Shown here: one piece after another, positions 22,401-32,332 of the stretch
How the letters are laid out: each line of letters begins with the position of its first letter
How positions within the stretch are numbered: the stretch's first letter is position 1
Origin: Echinarachnius parma
Taxonomy: Eukaryota; Echinodermata; Echinoidea; Clypeasteroida; Echinarachniidae
DNA length: 64,000 bases
Direction of reading: 5' to 3'
Assembly (NCBI GenBank): GCA_037951105.1
Contig: JBAMJV010009766.1
Location: forward strand, 1-64,000
Notes under the pieces: generated by a model
The model's input: the letters and a program-made list of their open reading frames with translations, nothing else
Database searches by the model: none
Told to the model about the DNA's origin: nothing
Program-made: the position numbers and the translations under genes

Positions 22401-25400
22401 TGGGCGTATACTGGAAATGTTAGATACATGTTATTAGTCTATATAATACATTGATTGTAGCAACACATTTATTTTACTCTTGTATTCAGAGGATCGAAAT
22501 ATTAATTCCTGCTCATATACCACTGGATGTTCGACAAGTTCTGCGGTGGGTGCAGTAGTATGTTATGGTAGGTTTATTTTTTTAAGGGATTTAGTAACTT
22601 TGTTGACATGTGCAAAAGGTGATGAATGGTTGATGCAATGACTGTTATCTGATATGTCCACAGGGCATTGTGTGAACATTGAGATATTCACTAACTCATT
22701 GCGCTCACTTTGTACACGGTTTGAAAAATCCAAGGGATAATTTATTATCTTAACACTTCAATCGTACATATCTTTGTAATGAAAGGCAGGGGTGTCGATC
22801 CTGGGGGGGGGGGGGGGGGGGGGGGCGAACATATCATTTCGCCCCCCAATAATTCCGAAAATGAGGAAGAACAAAATCGAGTGATATAATGCCAAAGAGG
22901 GGAAAGACACATTTATCAATAATCAATCTTCAAAATAGCCGTTTTTTAGTTTGAAAAGGACTGTAAATCTCTTTTTTTGCCGCGCGATTCGCGCGCATAC
23001 AGTTTCTCATATTGCAAGTTTCATTTGGGTTGCGGGAACTCACCGTTTGAAACGCACACTTCAAACGAAGTTTATTAAACCCTCATCTATAGATCGCACA
23101 CCGTCACAGAAAATAAAATAATCTCGGTACATATGCGCTGAACGCAAATCAAATTGGAATATCATGTCCCCCCACATTTGAAAAAGGAGCAGATTGTCCC
23201 CCTCCCTTTGTCATTATGTATGTTTGGTTCCATACCTATATACTTCATATTACGTGTGAAATTTCTGTCTCAGAATTTCACGCCCCAAAATACAAAAGCT
23301 CCCTACTGTGGAAGGGGGACCCCTTCCCACACTCTCCCCCGCTCGGTCGCTTCGCTTCCTCGCAATGTCTCCCCTACACTTTTGACAAATTGTTGACGCC
23401 CTTGCTTAGTTTCATGGGAGCCCAATGCCCTAGACTATATCGATGGTCTATAGTATACATGATCGCGTGGATCCATCTCATGCAAGGCTCAGTCTTTTCC
23501 TCGCTATGCCCTTTAAAAATACGTTATGAGTAGGTTCACTATTTTATACTATTTTAACACCCATGCTAGGAGCAAATGTCTGAAATTTAAAAGCATCCGG
23601 GGGCTCCGCCCCCTGGACCCCCATTATTGTCCCCAGATGTGGGTGCCCCCCAAAGTCAGGTCTTCGAGCCATCAATACACTTTCAATGAGCGCATAATAA
23701 AACTTCCGGGCATGCCAATGTGGGGCTTTTAGCTCTCTCAGTGGTCACTCTGGCAACATTTTCAAATTTCGCCCCCCCCCCCCCCGATCTAAAAAACGGA
23801 TCGACACTCCTGACGAAAGGGACATTTGAAAAACCGAAACCTGTCCCATGGTTTTATTGTTACAACAAGGAAGTGGGAACCGCTAGCATTCAAATTTGAT
23901 GTTTAGGATTTGGACAATGTTACTAAGTCCCTTTAAGTTAAGATGTTATGTAATGTTATCAAAATATAAATTCACTGTATAATTGTATTTATTAGCACAG
24001 AGCAGATGGGTTATAAAATAATGTACATATATCATTTGATCATGTTGTTTATTAGTACTAACTTTGATGGCACGTGCAGTTGTAAGGGCCGCGCCTTGTG
24101 TTGACTTGTTATGAATAATGTAGGTATTCAACAGATTATATAGGCTATTATGAAATTATATTTTATTAAAGTTTGGCATAAAAAACTGGACGGGGAATTC
24201 AAACATGCAATGTAGAAGATGTTTATCTTATTATAAATATGAGTCTAAAAAAAAACAAACTTTCAATTTCGAGCATGACGAGATGTAAATGACAATTAAC
24301 AGCTTTTGTGTTTGCGAATGGTTGTATACCTGACATGTAGTCAGGTAGTATGGGCTATTAATATGGTCTTGCCAGAACATGCACATTTATATCTCGAGAT
24401 GTGACAAGAAGATTTGATTAATGTAAATAATTTCATTTATACTGAAACATGATATTAATAATACGCAGATGAGAGATACTTGGGCTGCTACCTTGATAGT
24501 GGATTCGATCGCGTCCTGCCCGGCTTGCCATGTACGCCTACGAGTAGTTCAACGGTGTGTACGTACAGTGACTTGACGATCGACAAGTGCATCGATCTCT
24601 GCAGGAACGCCAGCTATGACCTCGCCGGTGTGGAGTTTGGTAAAGAATGCTACTGCGGAGTTGCTGGAACAGACTACGGTCGACTTGGCAAACTGGGAGA
24701 TGGGCAATGTTATAATGCATGCACGGGAAACAATCAACAGAGCTGTGGTGGATTAAGTGCCATTGCAGTTTTTAATTGTGAGTTTATACACGATTGGCTC
24801 CTCTATAACTGTAAATTTGTTAGTAAGATGTTCATTCGAATTACGAAAACGTTATGCTTATCATTAGATAATGACATATTTTACTATGTTCACAAATGGA
24901 ATTTACTGTTATGGTTCCAGTTCTGGAAAAAAGTTATAGAGAGTAAGGAACACACTACCCATTACTTGGCGTGAATTTTAAAAATAGTTTTGGTTAGTAC
25001 TATACAATATTCAAATGATTTGACTTCATGTACAGGTATTATTCTTTGGTTAGTACTATACAATATTCAAATGATTTGACTTCATGTACAGGTATTATTC
25101 TTTGGTTAGTACTATACAATATTCAAATGATTTGACTTCATGTACAGGTATTATTCTTTGGTTAGTACTCTACAATATTCAAATGATTTGACTTCATGTA
25201 CAGGTATTATTCTTTGTTATTAAACTTATAATGATGCATTTATTTATCTAATTGTTTATTTGTTCATGTCTTCTGAATTGGAAATACAGGGAGGTAAAGC
25301 ACGTATATACAACTGCTTTAAATGAGCGCCCTGTATACACAAACTAGAACCATGCAATTGACATGATAAATACTCATATTTAGCACAATTAAAGATTACG

Positions 25401-27114
25401 TATCACATTTTACATAAATAAAATTAAATAAAATAGAAAATAATTAAGTTTTGGAAAGTCATACAAATAATGTGAGGAATGTACATTGGCACAAAGTTGA
25501 TGTCGTTGTACCACCAACAATATATAACCTGTACCATGTTTTGAGACACACGGTTATGTAGGCATATTCCTGCTTGATTTCCTTTTAATATTTGAAACTG
25601 TTATAGTTGTTCCACCATCAACAACCAGCCTAGCTCCCTCGACTGGAAAGTCTACTATTGTTCATTCAACACCTGAAGATAAGACCTCGATCCCCTATCA
25701 GTGTCAATGCTCCTCAATGGCGGGTAAGATTGGACGTTCGGTACTTGTAAATATGACGGGTTTCGACGTGCTTCAACACTATATGATTAAGTTAAATAAT
25801 ACGGTGAATAATGTGATGCATGCAGTGGCTACTCGTCCATTATAATCCAACTGAACGACATAAACATATTAAATAGTGGTTAATAAAATAATGGTAAGAA
25901 AGGAAGTAGATTAATCGAAATAAGAGATTCAAGAGGAGGAGAAGAAGAAGAATAAGAAGAAGAAGAAGAACAAGAAGAACAAGAAGAACAAGAAGAACAA
26001 GAAGAAGAAGAAGAACAACAACAACAACAACAAAAAGAACATTTAAGCACTTCATGAAATGACAACTTCTATATTTATATTTCTCTGTATCTTTTAATTG
26101 CATTCGATGTAGCGGGGGCTGCATTTGGCGGAGCATTCTTCATGCTCATTCTACTCGTCACCATTCACGGAATCACCATCATTTGTAAACACAGGTAAGA
26201 GGTTTGTCTGATAGAAAATTACGTATCAATATTTTGTTAATGTTCCACTGCCTACCCATTTTATATCTCTCTACAAAAACATCCCCTTCATAATCAAGGG
26301 CGTCAACAGCTTCTCAAAGGGGGGGGGGGAGGGGGCATCAGCGAGGGAGGGTGTGGGTGTAGGGAGCTTTTGCACGTTTGGGCTTAAAATTGTGCGATTT
26401 GGTGCATATCTGAGACAGAAATGTAACCCCTGCACTCTCTCCCCTCTAACACTTTCCATTTCAATGATTTCATTATAAGTTTTCATTTCTCCTTCTCTTT
26501 CCTGATTCGTTTTCACCGAGCGGGCTAATTCATGGTTCTAGGACTACTACCCCCTGGACAACCACCCCCCGGACGATTACCCCCCGGACAACTACCCCCC
26601 TAGGACAATTACCCCCCGGACAACTACCACCCGGACAATTACCCCCCTAGGACAATTACCCCCCAAGACAATTACCACCCAAGACAATTACCCCCCAAGA
26701 CAACTACCCCCCAAGACAATTACCCCCAAGACAATTACCCCCCAAGACAATTACCCCCCGGACAACTACCCCCCGGACAATTACCCCCCGGACTATTACC
26801 CCCCGGACAACTACCCCCCGGACAACTACCCCCCGGACTATTACCCCCCGGACTACTACCCCCCGGACAATTACCCCCCGGACTATTACCCCCCGGACAA
26901 CTACCCCCCGGACAACTACCCCCCGGACTAGTACCCCCCGGACTACTACCCCCCAGACAATTACCCCCCCCCCCCCCTCCCCTAAAAAAATTACCCCCCA
27001 AGACAAAATATGTGACCGCTCAGGCCGGTGTCCTGGATTTTTCAAGGGGGTGGGTTTGGGCTTTTGGGGTGCGTATTTGCAAAAACGGGACCAAGACTAC
27101 TGGTTGAGTCGTGT

Positions 27115-27147
<33 letters not shown>

Positions 27148-30100
27148 GGGGGGGTGGCGGTCCGTCGCTGATTTGGGTGCGCTTCGTTATTCCGAAGGTT
27201 CGTTATTCCGAGGGTTCGTTATTCCGAAGGTTCGCTATTCCTAAAATGAAATCGGGTTCGTTAATCCGAAAATGAATTTGGGTTTGTTATAATGCTATAA
27301 TTTCATATAAAGAGATAAAATAAACTTAAATGTTTGATTGGTCTGGCCAAGGGAGGGAAAGGGGGAGGGGTATGCTTAGTGCAGGCTGTAAATTAAATAA
27401 ACAAAACACAAATTATAGTATTATAACAAACCCGATTTAATTTTCGGATTAACGAACCCTATTTTATTTTCGGACTAATGAACCTTCGGAATAACGAACC
27501 CGATTTTGTTTTCGGATAAACGAACCTTCGGAATAACGAACCCGATTTCGTTTTAGGAATAGAGAACCTTCGGAATAACGAACCTTCGGAATAACTGAAC
27601 CTTCGGAATAACAGACCTTCGGAATAACGGAGTGTAACCGCTGATTTAGACCACTGTTTTAGTTTTGTAAGCAGGGAGTTGGGGTCGTCAAATGTCAAAT
27701 GGATCGATCGCTGCCCGAGACCGAGAACGATGAAAAGTGGACCTTTCTGAATGTGGGGTGTACGCACCCAACGCACCCCCATGCATGCTATGGGACTGCC
27801 AATGCACGAATATATACTGCAGACATCGTACGATATCCGAATCCGAAATGTAGGTAAAAAGAATGTGCGACATCCGGTGCATTTGTGACCTAGGCATATC
27901 ACATGTTGATTGTGTTTGTATAGTTCCCACGCTCTAGTTTACCGTGTACCGAGCCTTCGCGCAGTTCCTGGAATTATGTTATTTATAACCGTTTTGTTGC
28001 ATAATGTTGTTTAATTATAATAAAGCTCACTTGCCACATTGACTCCAAGAACGAAAGTATTGTCTACCGTATTCCTTGCTCCCGAATCTCAAAATAAACA
28101 TTTTCTATATGTTTTTCGGCCAATTTCGTAAGCTTTTCATTCGTTTCAATAAGTGTGTCATTCAATTTCACGAAATTGAGCTGAAGGCTTGCAATTTTGG
28201 TTCAAAATTGCATTATGTTCATACGATTTAGCTCTTCGATCAAGTGATTTACCACTTTTAGCATTCAATTTTAAAAAACACGCTATTTGCATCCAATCGC
28301 GCCAACGGATTTCCTGGAGGGCGGTATTACGTTATCACGAATTTACTCGAAATCGAAATACGTTTTAAATCGAATGCAAACAAAATGTTTCCGAAATCCG
28401 AATGATCAATATATTGAATTCTAATGCTAAAAAACGATTTTGAACTACTAAATACAACTTCGGTAACAAAATTGGCGAAATTGAATGCACACAATGCACC
28501 CGAAGGACGGGAAGGGGGGGGGGGGGGGCATGCCTCCCCCCCCCCCCCCCATACATTTGAAAGTGGAGGTGATTGTCCCTCCCACTTTTTAATATGCATA
28601 CATTATGTATGTTTGATTCCAAAGCTTGAACTACGTATATAATATTACTGTCTAGGGTATGCACCAAATCGCTCCACTACCTCGCAGTTGTGCCCCCCCC
28701 CCCCCCCCATCTGTTGACCCTCGCTACGCCACTGGTCTTAAGGGAAGATGACTTGGGGTAATTGTCTTGGGGGTAATTGTCTTGGGAGTTTAATTGTCCA
28801 GGGGGTAATTGTCCTTCCTTCAAGCTTTTGCTTTGCCGACTTCCCATATTTCCAGTTTTATTGATCATTCTACAATATATATTTTTGATTTTACTCCGTC
28901 ATATCTATGTTACAATGCAATATTAATTTTGTACTCGAATACTTTGTAATTTTGATGTTTGTATATTATTGGAAATAAAATGAAATGAAATATTGTCCAG
29001 GGGGTAGTCGACCGGGGGGTAATTATCTTGGGGGTAATTTTCCGGGGGGGGGGGGGGGGGGGTAGTGTTTTGGGGGTAGTTGTCTTGGGGGATAGTTGTC
29101 CAGGGGGTAGTTGTCCGGGGGGTAATTGTCCGGGGGGTAGTTGTCTGGGGGGTAGTTGTCCGGGGGGTAATTGTCCGGGGGGTAGTAGTCCGGGGGGTAG
29201 TAGTCCGGGGGGTAGTAGTCCGGGGGGTAGTTGTCCGGGGGGTAGTTGTCCGGGGGGTAATAGTCCGGGGGGTAATTGTCCGGGGGGTAGTTGTCCGGGG
29301 GGTAGTTGTCCGGGGGGTAATTGTCCGGGGGGTAGTTGTCTTGGGGGGTAGTTGTCTTGGGGGGTAATTGTCTTGGGGGGTAATTGTCTTGGGGGGTAAT
29401 TGTCTTGGGGGGTAATTGTCTTGGGGGGTAGTTGTCTTGGGGGGTAATTGTCTTGGGGGGTAATTGTCCTAGGGGGGTAATTGTCCGGGTGGTAGTTGTC
29501 CGGGGGGTAATTGTCCTAGGGGGGTAGTTGTCCGGGGGGTAATCGTCCGGGGGGTGGTTGTCCAGGGGGTAGTAGTCCGGACACGCTAATTCATATATTC
29601 CGATCGTCCTCCTCCCCCCTCTTTCCCCTTCCATCTAACTCGATATGTAAATTTAAAATGTTAAGTATACTACATGTACTAGAAAAAGACGGTTAACATG
29701 ATTAAGCAAATATTAATCCGTAGCTTTTTATCAAATATAAAGCCTTCAGTTTATTATATTGCCATTTCTTTTATTCAAGCCAATATTCAAAACAGCCAAC
29801 AAAACATACTCTGATTCTGTCCTATTTCCTGATGTAGAAGAAACCCAAAACCGGTAGTGAAGGGTGACACTGAGTTGGAGATGGACAACGATGCATACAC
29901 ACTTCCACAAGTTGGAAGCACTGATAAGGGGGATAACGATGGTTATACCTACATGACCGTCACTGCGGATACTGCGAACCGAACAGAGGAGGCAACCGAG
30001 TCAGGGGTGATACATCATACCTATCACGACATCGCTAAGACGGCGAAAGAGAGTTCTCCCGACGCTTATTATTTAACGCTGGATGTGCGCCAACCCCAGT

Positions 30101-30204
30101 CAGGCAACGACGTCCAGGGTTATCTAAACCCGATTCAACAGAAGTCGCAAGCCACACCACAAATCGATGATGACTATCAATATGCTTACTACGAGGGTAT
30201 GTAG
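19386..30204 (+). CDS. Gene B: SRCR-WSC transmembrane receptor with tyrosine-rich tail, 423 aa
   Basis: Seven exons: 19386-19479, 20525-20749, 22490-22567, 24469-24777, 25607-25723, 26113-26194, 29838-30204 (1272 nt, frame closed throughout). Residues 1-31 are a signal peptide; 32-132 one SRCR domain with six cysteines in the group A pattern; 133-235 WSC; 236-274 a short stalk ending QCQCSSMAG; 275-301 the membrane segment with KHR stop-transfer; 302-423 the tail with YTLP, YMTV, YHDI, YYLTL, YLNP and C-terminal YYEGM. It has the shortest stalk of the array and the longest intron 6, owing to a 3-kb foldback insertion. A cell-surface receptor that signals through SH2 partners is inferred; the ligand is unknown. 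The ATG lies in a good context (gaccATGG). Confidence 0.87.
19571..19945. mobile_element. Decayed TTAAAGGGAT-family MITE (gene B intron 1)
   Basis: Contains the family landmarks 'gttgacatgtgtaaaaagtg', 'gaatggttaatacaatg', 'gaaacctgccccatgctt' and 'tttggacaatgtta', with eroded ends. Confidence 0.6.
20525..20749 (+). CDS. Gene B exon 2: SRCR domain, first half
   Basis: [17 protein letters not shown] opens as a classic SRCR (xRLVGG...GxVEV). Cysteines at WYTTC, AVICSHLGF and LKC. It is three codons longer than in C and D. Phase 1-1, donor G|gtaagt. Confidence 0.87.
21295..21758. mobile_element. TTAA-flanked MITE, AGGGxTAGTT family, copy 1
   Basis: Starts AGGGATAGTTCAGTTTTGGT, ends CCAAAACTGTACTACCCAT, flanked by TTAA (21291-21294, 21759-21762). 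Same family as 38062-38590. Lies in intron 2 of gene B. Confidence 0.7.
22150..22318. mobile_element. hAT-like element end with poly-C run
   Basis: The right end reads CTCTCGCTACGCCACTG, the complement of a CAGTGGCGTAG hAT-type terminus. The body (cttcgcgccctcgggcttgg, poly-C at about 22264-22279) matches parts of the full hAT-like elements at 22787-23812 and 50897-52054. The left end is not identified. Confidence 0.45.
22490..22567 (+). CDS. Gene B exon 3: SRCR domain, second half
   Basis: EDRNINSCSYTTGC, then VGAVVCY: the last three SRCR cysteines, matching the ...C...C...AGVIC end of SRCR domains. Two-exon coding and six cysteines are hallmarks of group A. Phase 1-1. Confidence 0.83.
22586..23932. 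mobile_element. TTAAAGGGAT-family MITE interrupted by a hAT-like element (intron 3)
   Basis: Outer ends GGGATTTAGTAACTTTG and CAATGTTACTAAGTCCCT with TTAA at 22582-22585 and 23933-23936. It is split at 22786/23813 by a nested insertion. Without the insert the element would be about 320 bp, close to its relatives. Confidence 0.75.
22787..23812. mobile_element. hAT-like non-autonomous element nested in a MITE
   Basis: Ends CAGGGGTGTCGATCC and GGATCGACACTCCTG, each next to a poly-G/poly-C run. The flanking 8 bp are ATGAAAGG (22779-22786) and ACGAAAGG (23813-23820), one mismatch. The empty site is visible in the uninterrupted MITE at 31690-31705 (aacgaaagggaaat). An 8-bp duplication with CAGGGGTG ends fits hAT. 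No transposase frame. Confidence 0.75.
24469..24777 (+). CDS. Gene B exon 4: WSC domain
   Basis: 103 codons, [19 protein letters not shown] and on, ten cysteines, NAS sequon in [10 protein letters not shown], closing QQSCGG. Phase 1-1; donor T|gtgagt. Confidence 0.86.
24991..25214. repeat. 56-bp tandem repeat, four copies (gene B intron 4)
   Basis: Units start at 24991, 25047, 25103 and 25159 ('tggttagtactatacaatat' to 'ggtattattctt'), almost identical. The paralogous intron of gene A has a single copy near 2648-2702, so the expansion is specific to gene B. Confidence 0.85.
25607..25723 (+). CDS. Gene B exon 5: short stalk
   Basis: 39 codons rich in S, T and P, ending SIPYQCQCSSMAG. Acceptor 'gttatag', donor GCGG|gtaag, phase 1-1. 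It is 26-27 codons shorter than in C and D. Confidence 0.8.
25930..26040. repeat. (GAA)n / polypurine tract (gene B intron 5)
   Basis: Nearly pure GAA and GAACAA repeats just upstream of the transmembrane exon. Open frames on the other strand (poly-Ser/Leu) are repeat artefacts. Confidence 0.85.
26113..26194 (+). CDS. Gene B exon 6: transmembrane segment
   Basis: AGAAFGGAFFMLILLVTIHG, then ITIICKHR; phase 1-2, donor AG|gtaag. One codon shorter at the start than in gene A. Confidence 0.84.
27181..27640. repeat. TTCGGAATAACGAA repeats inside the foldback element
   Basis: Left part in the orientation 'cgttattccgaaggttcg', right part (27425-27630) in the complement, with about 180 bp between: a nested inverted repeat of the same type as 11430-11755. 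Confidence 0.7.
28810..28988 (+). mobile_element. LINE 3' end nested in the right foldback arm
   Basis: 'ttcaagcttttgctttgcc' to 'aataaaatgaaatgaaa' interrupts the G-rich unit array. It resembles the 3' UTR of the LINE at 32333-34680 ('caagctttgctttcaacct', 'aataaaataaacttg'). No coding part remains. Confidence 0.5.
29838..30204 (+). CDS. Gene B exon 7: tyrosine-rich tail
   Basis: 122 residues with the split R; motifs [36 protein letters not shown]. Acceptor 'gatgtag'. [11 protein letters not shown] replaces the SPAKGDTE of A, C and D. Confidence 0.87.
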
Positions 30205-30233
30205 AAGTCTTGTGTCGTTCCAGAATCTATAAT

Positions 30234-30310
30234 CCACATGACACTTAGCGACTTCTATCCATATTTACGTCAAAGGCGTCGATCATAAGGGCAGGAGAGG
30301 CAGTGCCCCC
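30234..30310 (+). promoter_or_regulatory. Conserved 3' UTR block after gene B
   Basis: Same block as at 4711 and 57027; see gene A. After it the flank stays homologous to that of D ('caaacatat.gt.ctgc'). Confidence 0.45.
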
Positions 30311-31442
30311 ACCTCCCAATGCAAATATTCCGGGCAAACATATTGTTCTGCGTTCTCCCTAAAAAAAAACTAAACAAAAATAAAATAAATAAATCTGAAG
30401 ATGAAGAAGAGAATATGCAGATATTATATCAGAGGGGGAGTGTCCCAGGTGAAAGTGAGATATTTACATTTTTCTTTTGGACATTATTTGTGATATTTTA
30501 AGGTAAGTATACCCAGGGAGACAAACACCCCCTTTTTTAGGATATCAAACTGGACTGTTATAAAAGGTTGTGCACCAGAAATGTTTTCTAGGACCTTCTA
30601 GCATCACAACCAAGATGGACAATATCGCGATCTAGCTACTGGAACTCCAGAAAACGCGTACGAACGATTTAACCCATAATGTAAGTTAATAGCGCCTTAA
30701 ATCCCTAGGGTTCGTGAAGGTTTGTCTCTGCTATTTTCACAATTACACTAAAAAGCATTATATATCATCACATTGCTTCAGATTTATGATCTGTAGAGTC
30801 GTTTACATCTCTTGATACCAAATTTGACTGCATAATATCTTTGGTTAATGTGTCACGTGCCATTTTAAGTCGGGCGTTATACAAAGGACTTGAAATTGCA
30901 CGTCCAGTTATATTCAAAAACGCATTGAAATGTTCAATATATTTAATACGTTACACAATGTGTATTTCAAGTTCTTCAAATGACATTCAATGTTATTTTG
31001 AAAGTTTTTAAAATGATCTAAATTTTAATCTGTTTAATGCCGAAATTGTGTATTGTTAGTCATGCACACAAGTGAGTTATCGTATACGAAGTAAATGAGT
31101 TAATCTTGTAGATATGTTGTGTATAGTTGTGTATTGTTTTGTTTATACTAATCACACTGCGTGTTTTTTTATCATCGGCATAATTATAACGTATATTGTA
31201 GTGTTGAATAATTCATTGACTTATTAATAGTATATGAAGAGCTTAATTAAAAAATGCGCTAAATCCACTTTTTCAACTTTCGAGAAAAATAGGTTTCTTT
31301 GCCCAACTATGTACACATGCCTATCCTATGGGAATATGAAAATGGAACGTTTCATTTTTAAAATGTGATTATGTAATTTGTACTTAAATGTTGATTTCTA
31401 GGTAGCTACACCCCCTCCCCTTGGGCCTTTGCCGCAAGTTAA
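30311..31442. other. 3' flank of gene B, no gene seen
   Basis: AT-rich. 31060-31145 matches 5545-5630 and 58150-58215 in the other 3' flanks. No exon, RNA gene or clear terminal repeat was seen. Confidence 0.5.
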
Positions 31443-31821
31443 AGGGATCTAGTAACTTTGTTGACATGTGCAAACAGTGATGAATGGTTGATGCAATGTA
31501 TATTGTTGTTATCTCATATGTCCACAGGGTATTGTGTGAAAATTTCAAGTCAAATGGACATTGCATGGCCAAGTTATGAGCAAAATTGCAAAGTGATATA
31601 AACTTTCTCACTGCACTCACTTTGTACACGGTAAGAAAAACTCCGGGGCAGTTTTTCTTATCTGAATATTTTGATCGTACATATCTTTGTAACGAAAGGG
31701 AAATTTGAAAAACCGAAACCTGTCCCATGATTTTATTGTTAATACGAATACAACAAGCTATGAGGGAACCGCTAGAATGAAAATTTTATTTTGAGGATTT
31801 GGACAATGTTACTAAGTCCCT
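31443..31821. mobile_element. TTAAAGGGAT-family MITE, intact copy
   Basis: AGGGATCTAGTAACTTTG to CAATGTTACTAAGTCCCT, 379 bp, TTAA on both sides (31439-31442, 31822-31825). Terminal inverted repeat about 18 bp with a few mismatches. Non-coding. Confidence 0.8.
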
Positions 31822-32332
31822 TTAATGGCCGGGACGAGGGGGCACGATTTCGTTTAGGATAGAGGCATCCAGTCTACTTCTAATTAGGGCCAACCGTGTA
31901 TTTTTGGTTAACCTCCCAGATCCTGAATCTGAATCTGTATGATCCATATCCTAAGCATGTCAATCCCGCAGTATTACTTTCACTTCATATTATTGTTTCA
32001 AACACTATTTCTTATCATTTGTGTCAGGTTTGTCATAGTTCTGACCATCACGAACATTGAAAGTAAAGGGTTTCAGGGACGAACACAATCAATAGAGCTT
32101 TCGGATAAACATTATTTTCTTTACTCATTTTCCTTTCTTTATTGCTGCGACACCAACTCTACGTCATAATTAGGGGAATGCGATCACGCATGCGCGTCAC
32201 GTTGAAGTAATCACAGTATAAATACTTTCAATTTCAATTTTCAATTTCAATTTTATTTCACATCTCTAAAAACACAGAATATACAAATTTCAGCAAATTA
32301 CATACATACAAAAAACAAGTTATATATGTTCT
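31822..32332. other. Flank with tRNA-like repeat relic and an antisense repeat tail
   Basis: 31826-31905 is the empty-site counterpart of the piggyBac-like element at 59532 ('ggatagaggcatccagtct'). 32030-32110 is a tRNA-like repeat leader ('aagggtttcagggacgaac'). 32221-32260 is a (TTCAATT)n run that reads as an inverted LINE or SINE tail directly before the LINE ORF. Confidence 0.45.

Larger units (their letters stand above)
26534..29584. mobile_element. Foldback element with minisatellite arms and 10-bp target duplication
   Basis: The left arm (26541-26998) and right arm (about 28986-29578, with more units at 28740-28810) are inverted arrays of a 15-bp unit, GGACAACTACCCCCC / GGGGGGTAGTTGTCC. 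The outermost 45 bp are exact inverted repeats. GCTAATTCAT occurs directly at 26524-26533 and 29585-29594. Introns 6 of genes A (around 4055) and C (around 46935) show the uninterrupted site (for example 'gcgggctatcccatcatatt' in C). The core contains TTCGGAATAACGAA repeats, a poly-G/C patch, a hAT-like end at about 28733 and a LINE 3' end at 28810-28988. No transposase is seen. The long repetitive arms recall Foldback-type elements, whose 9-bp target duplications are close to the 10 bp here. Confidence 0.75.

Noticed and set aside
25840..26136. Minus-strand frames rich in Leu/Ser across the GAA tracts (also 46323-46580)
   Set aside because: Microsatellite translation; position and phase differ between paralogs.
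26704..27045. 113-codon minus-strand frame of VRGV repeats
   Set aside because: Same 15-bp minisatellite as above; no protein-like composition.
27459..27902. 147-codon minus-strand frame with repeated SEGSLFRRF
   Set aside because: Translation of the TTCGGAATAACGAA repeat; it is not conserved as protein between the two clusters.
26541..29578. CRISPR-like array of short regular repeats
   Set aside because: No unique spacers, unit is 15 bp, the context is a eukaryotic intron, and arms are inverted.
28986..29634. Long open frames on both strands through the G-rich arrays (for example a 203-codon minus-strand frame rich in Y, P, D and N)
   Set aside because: They are produced by a 15-bp unit, which is divisible by three and so stays open in most frames. 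They lie within a transposon arm in an intron.
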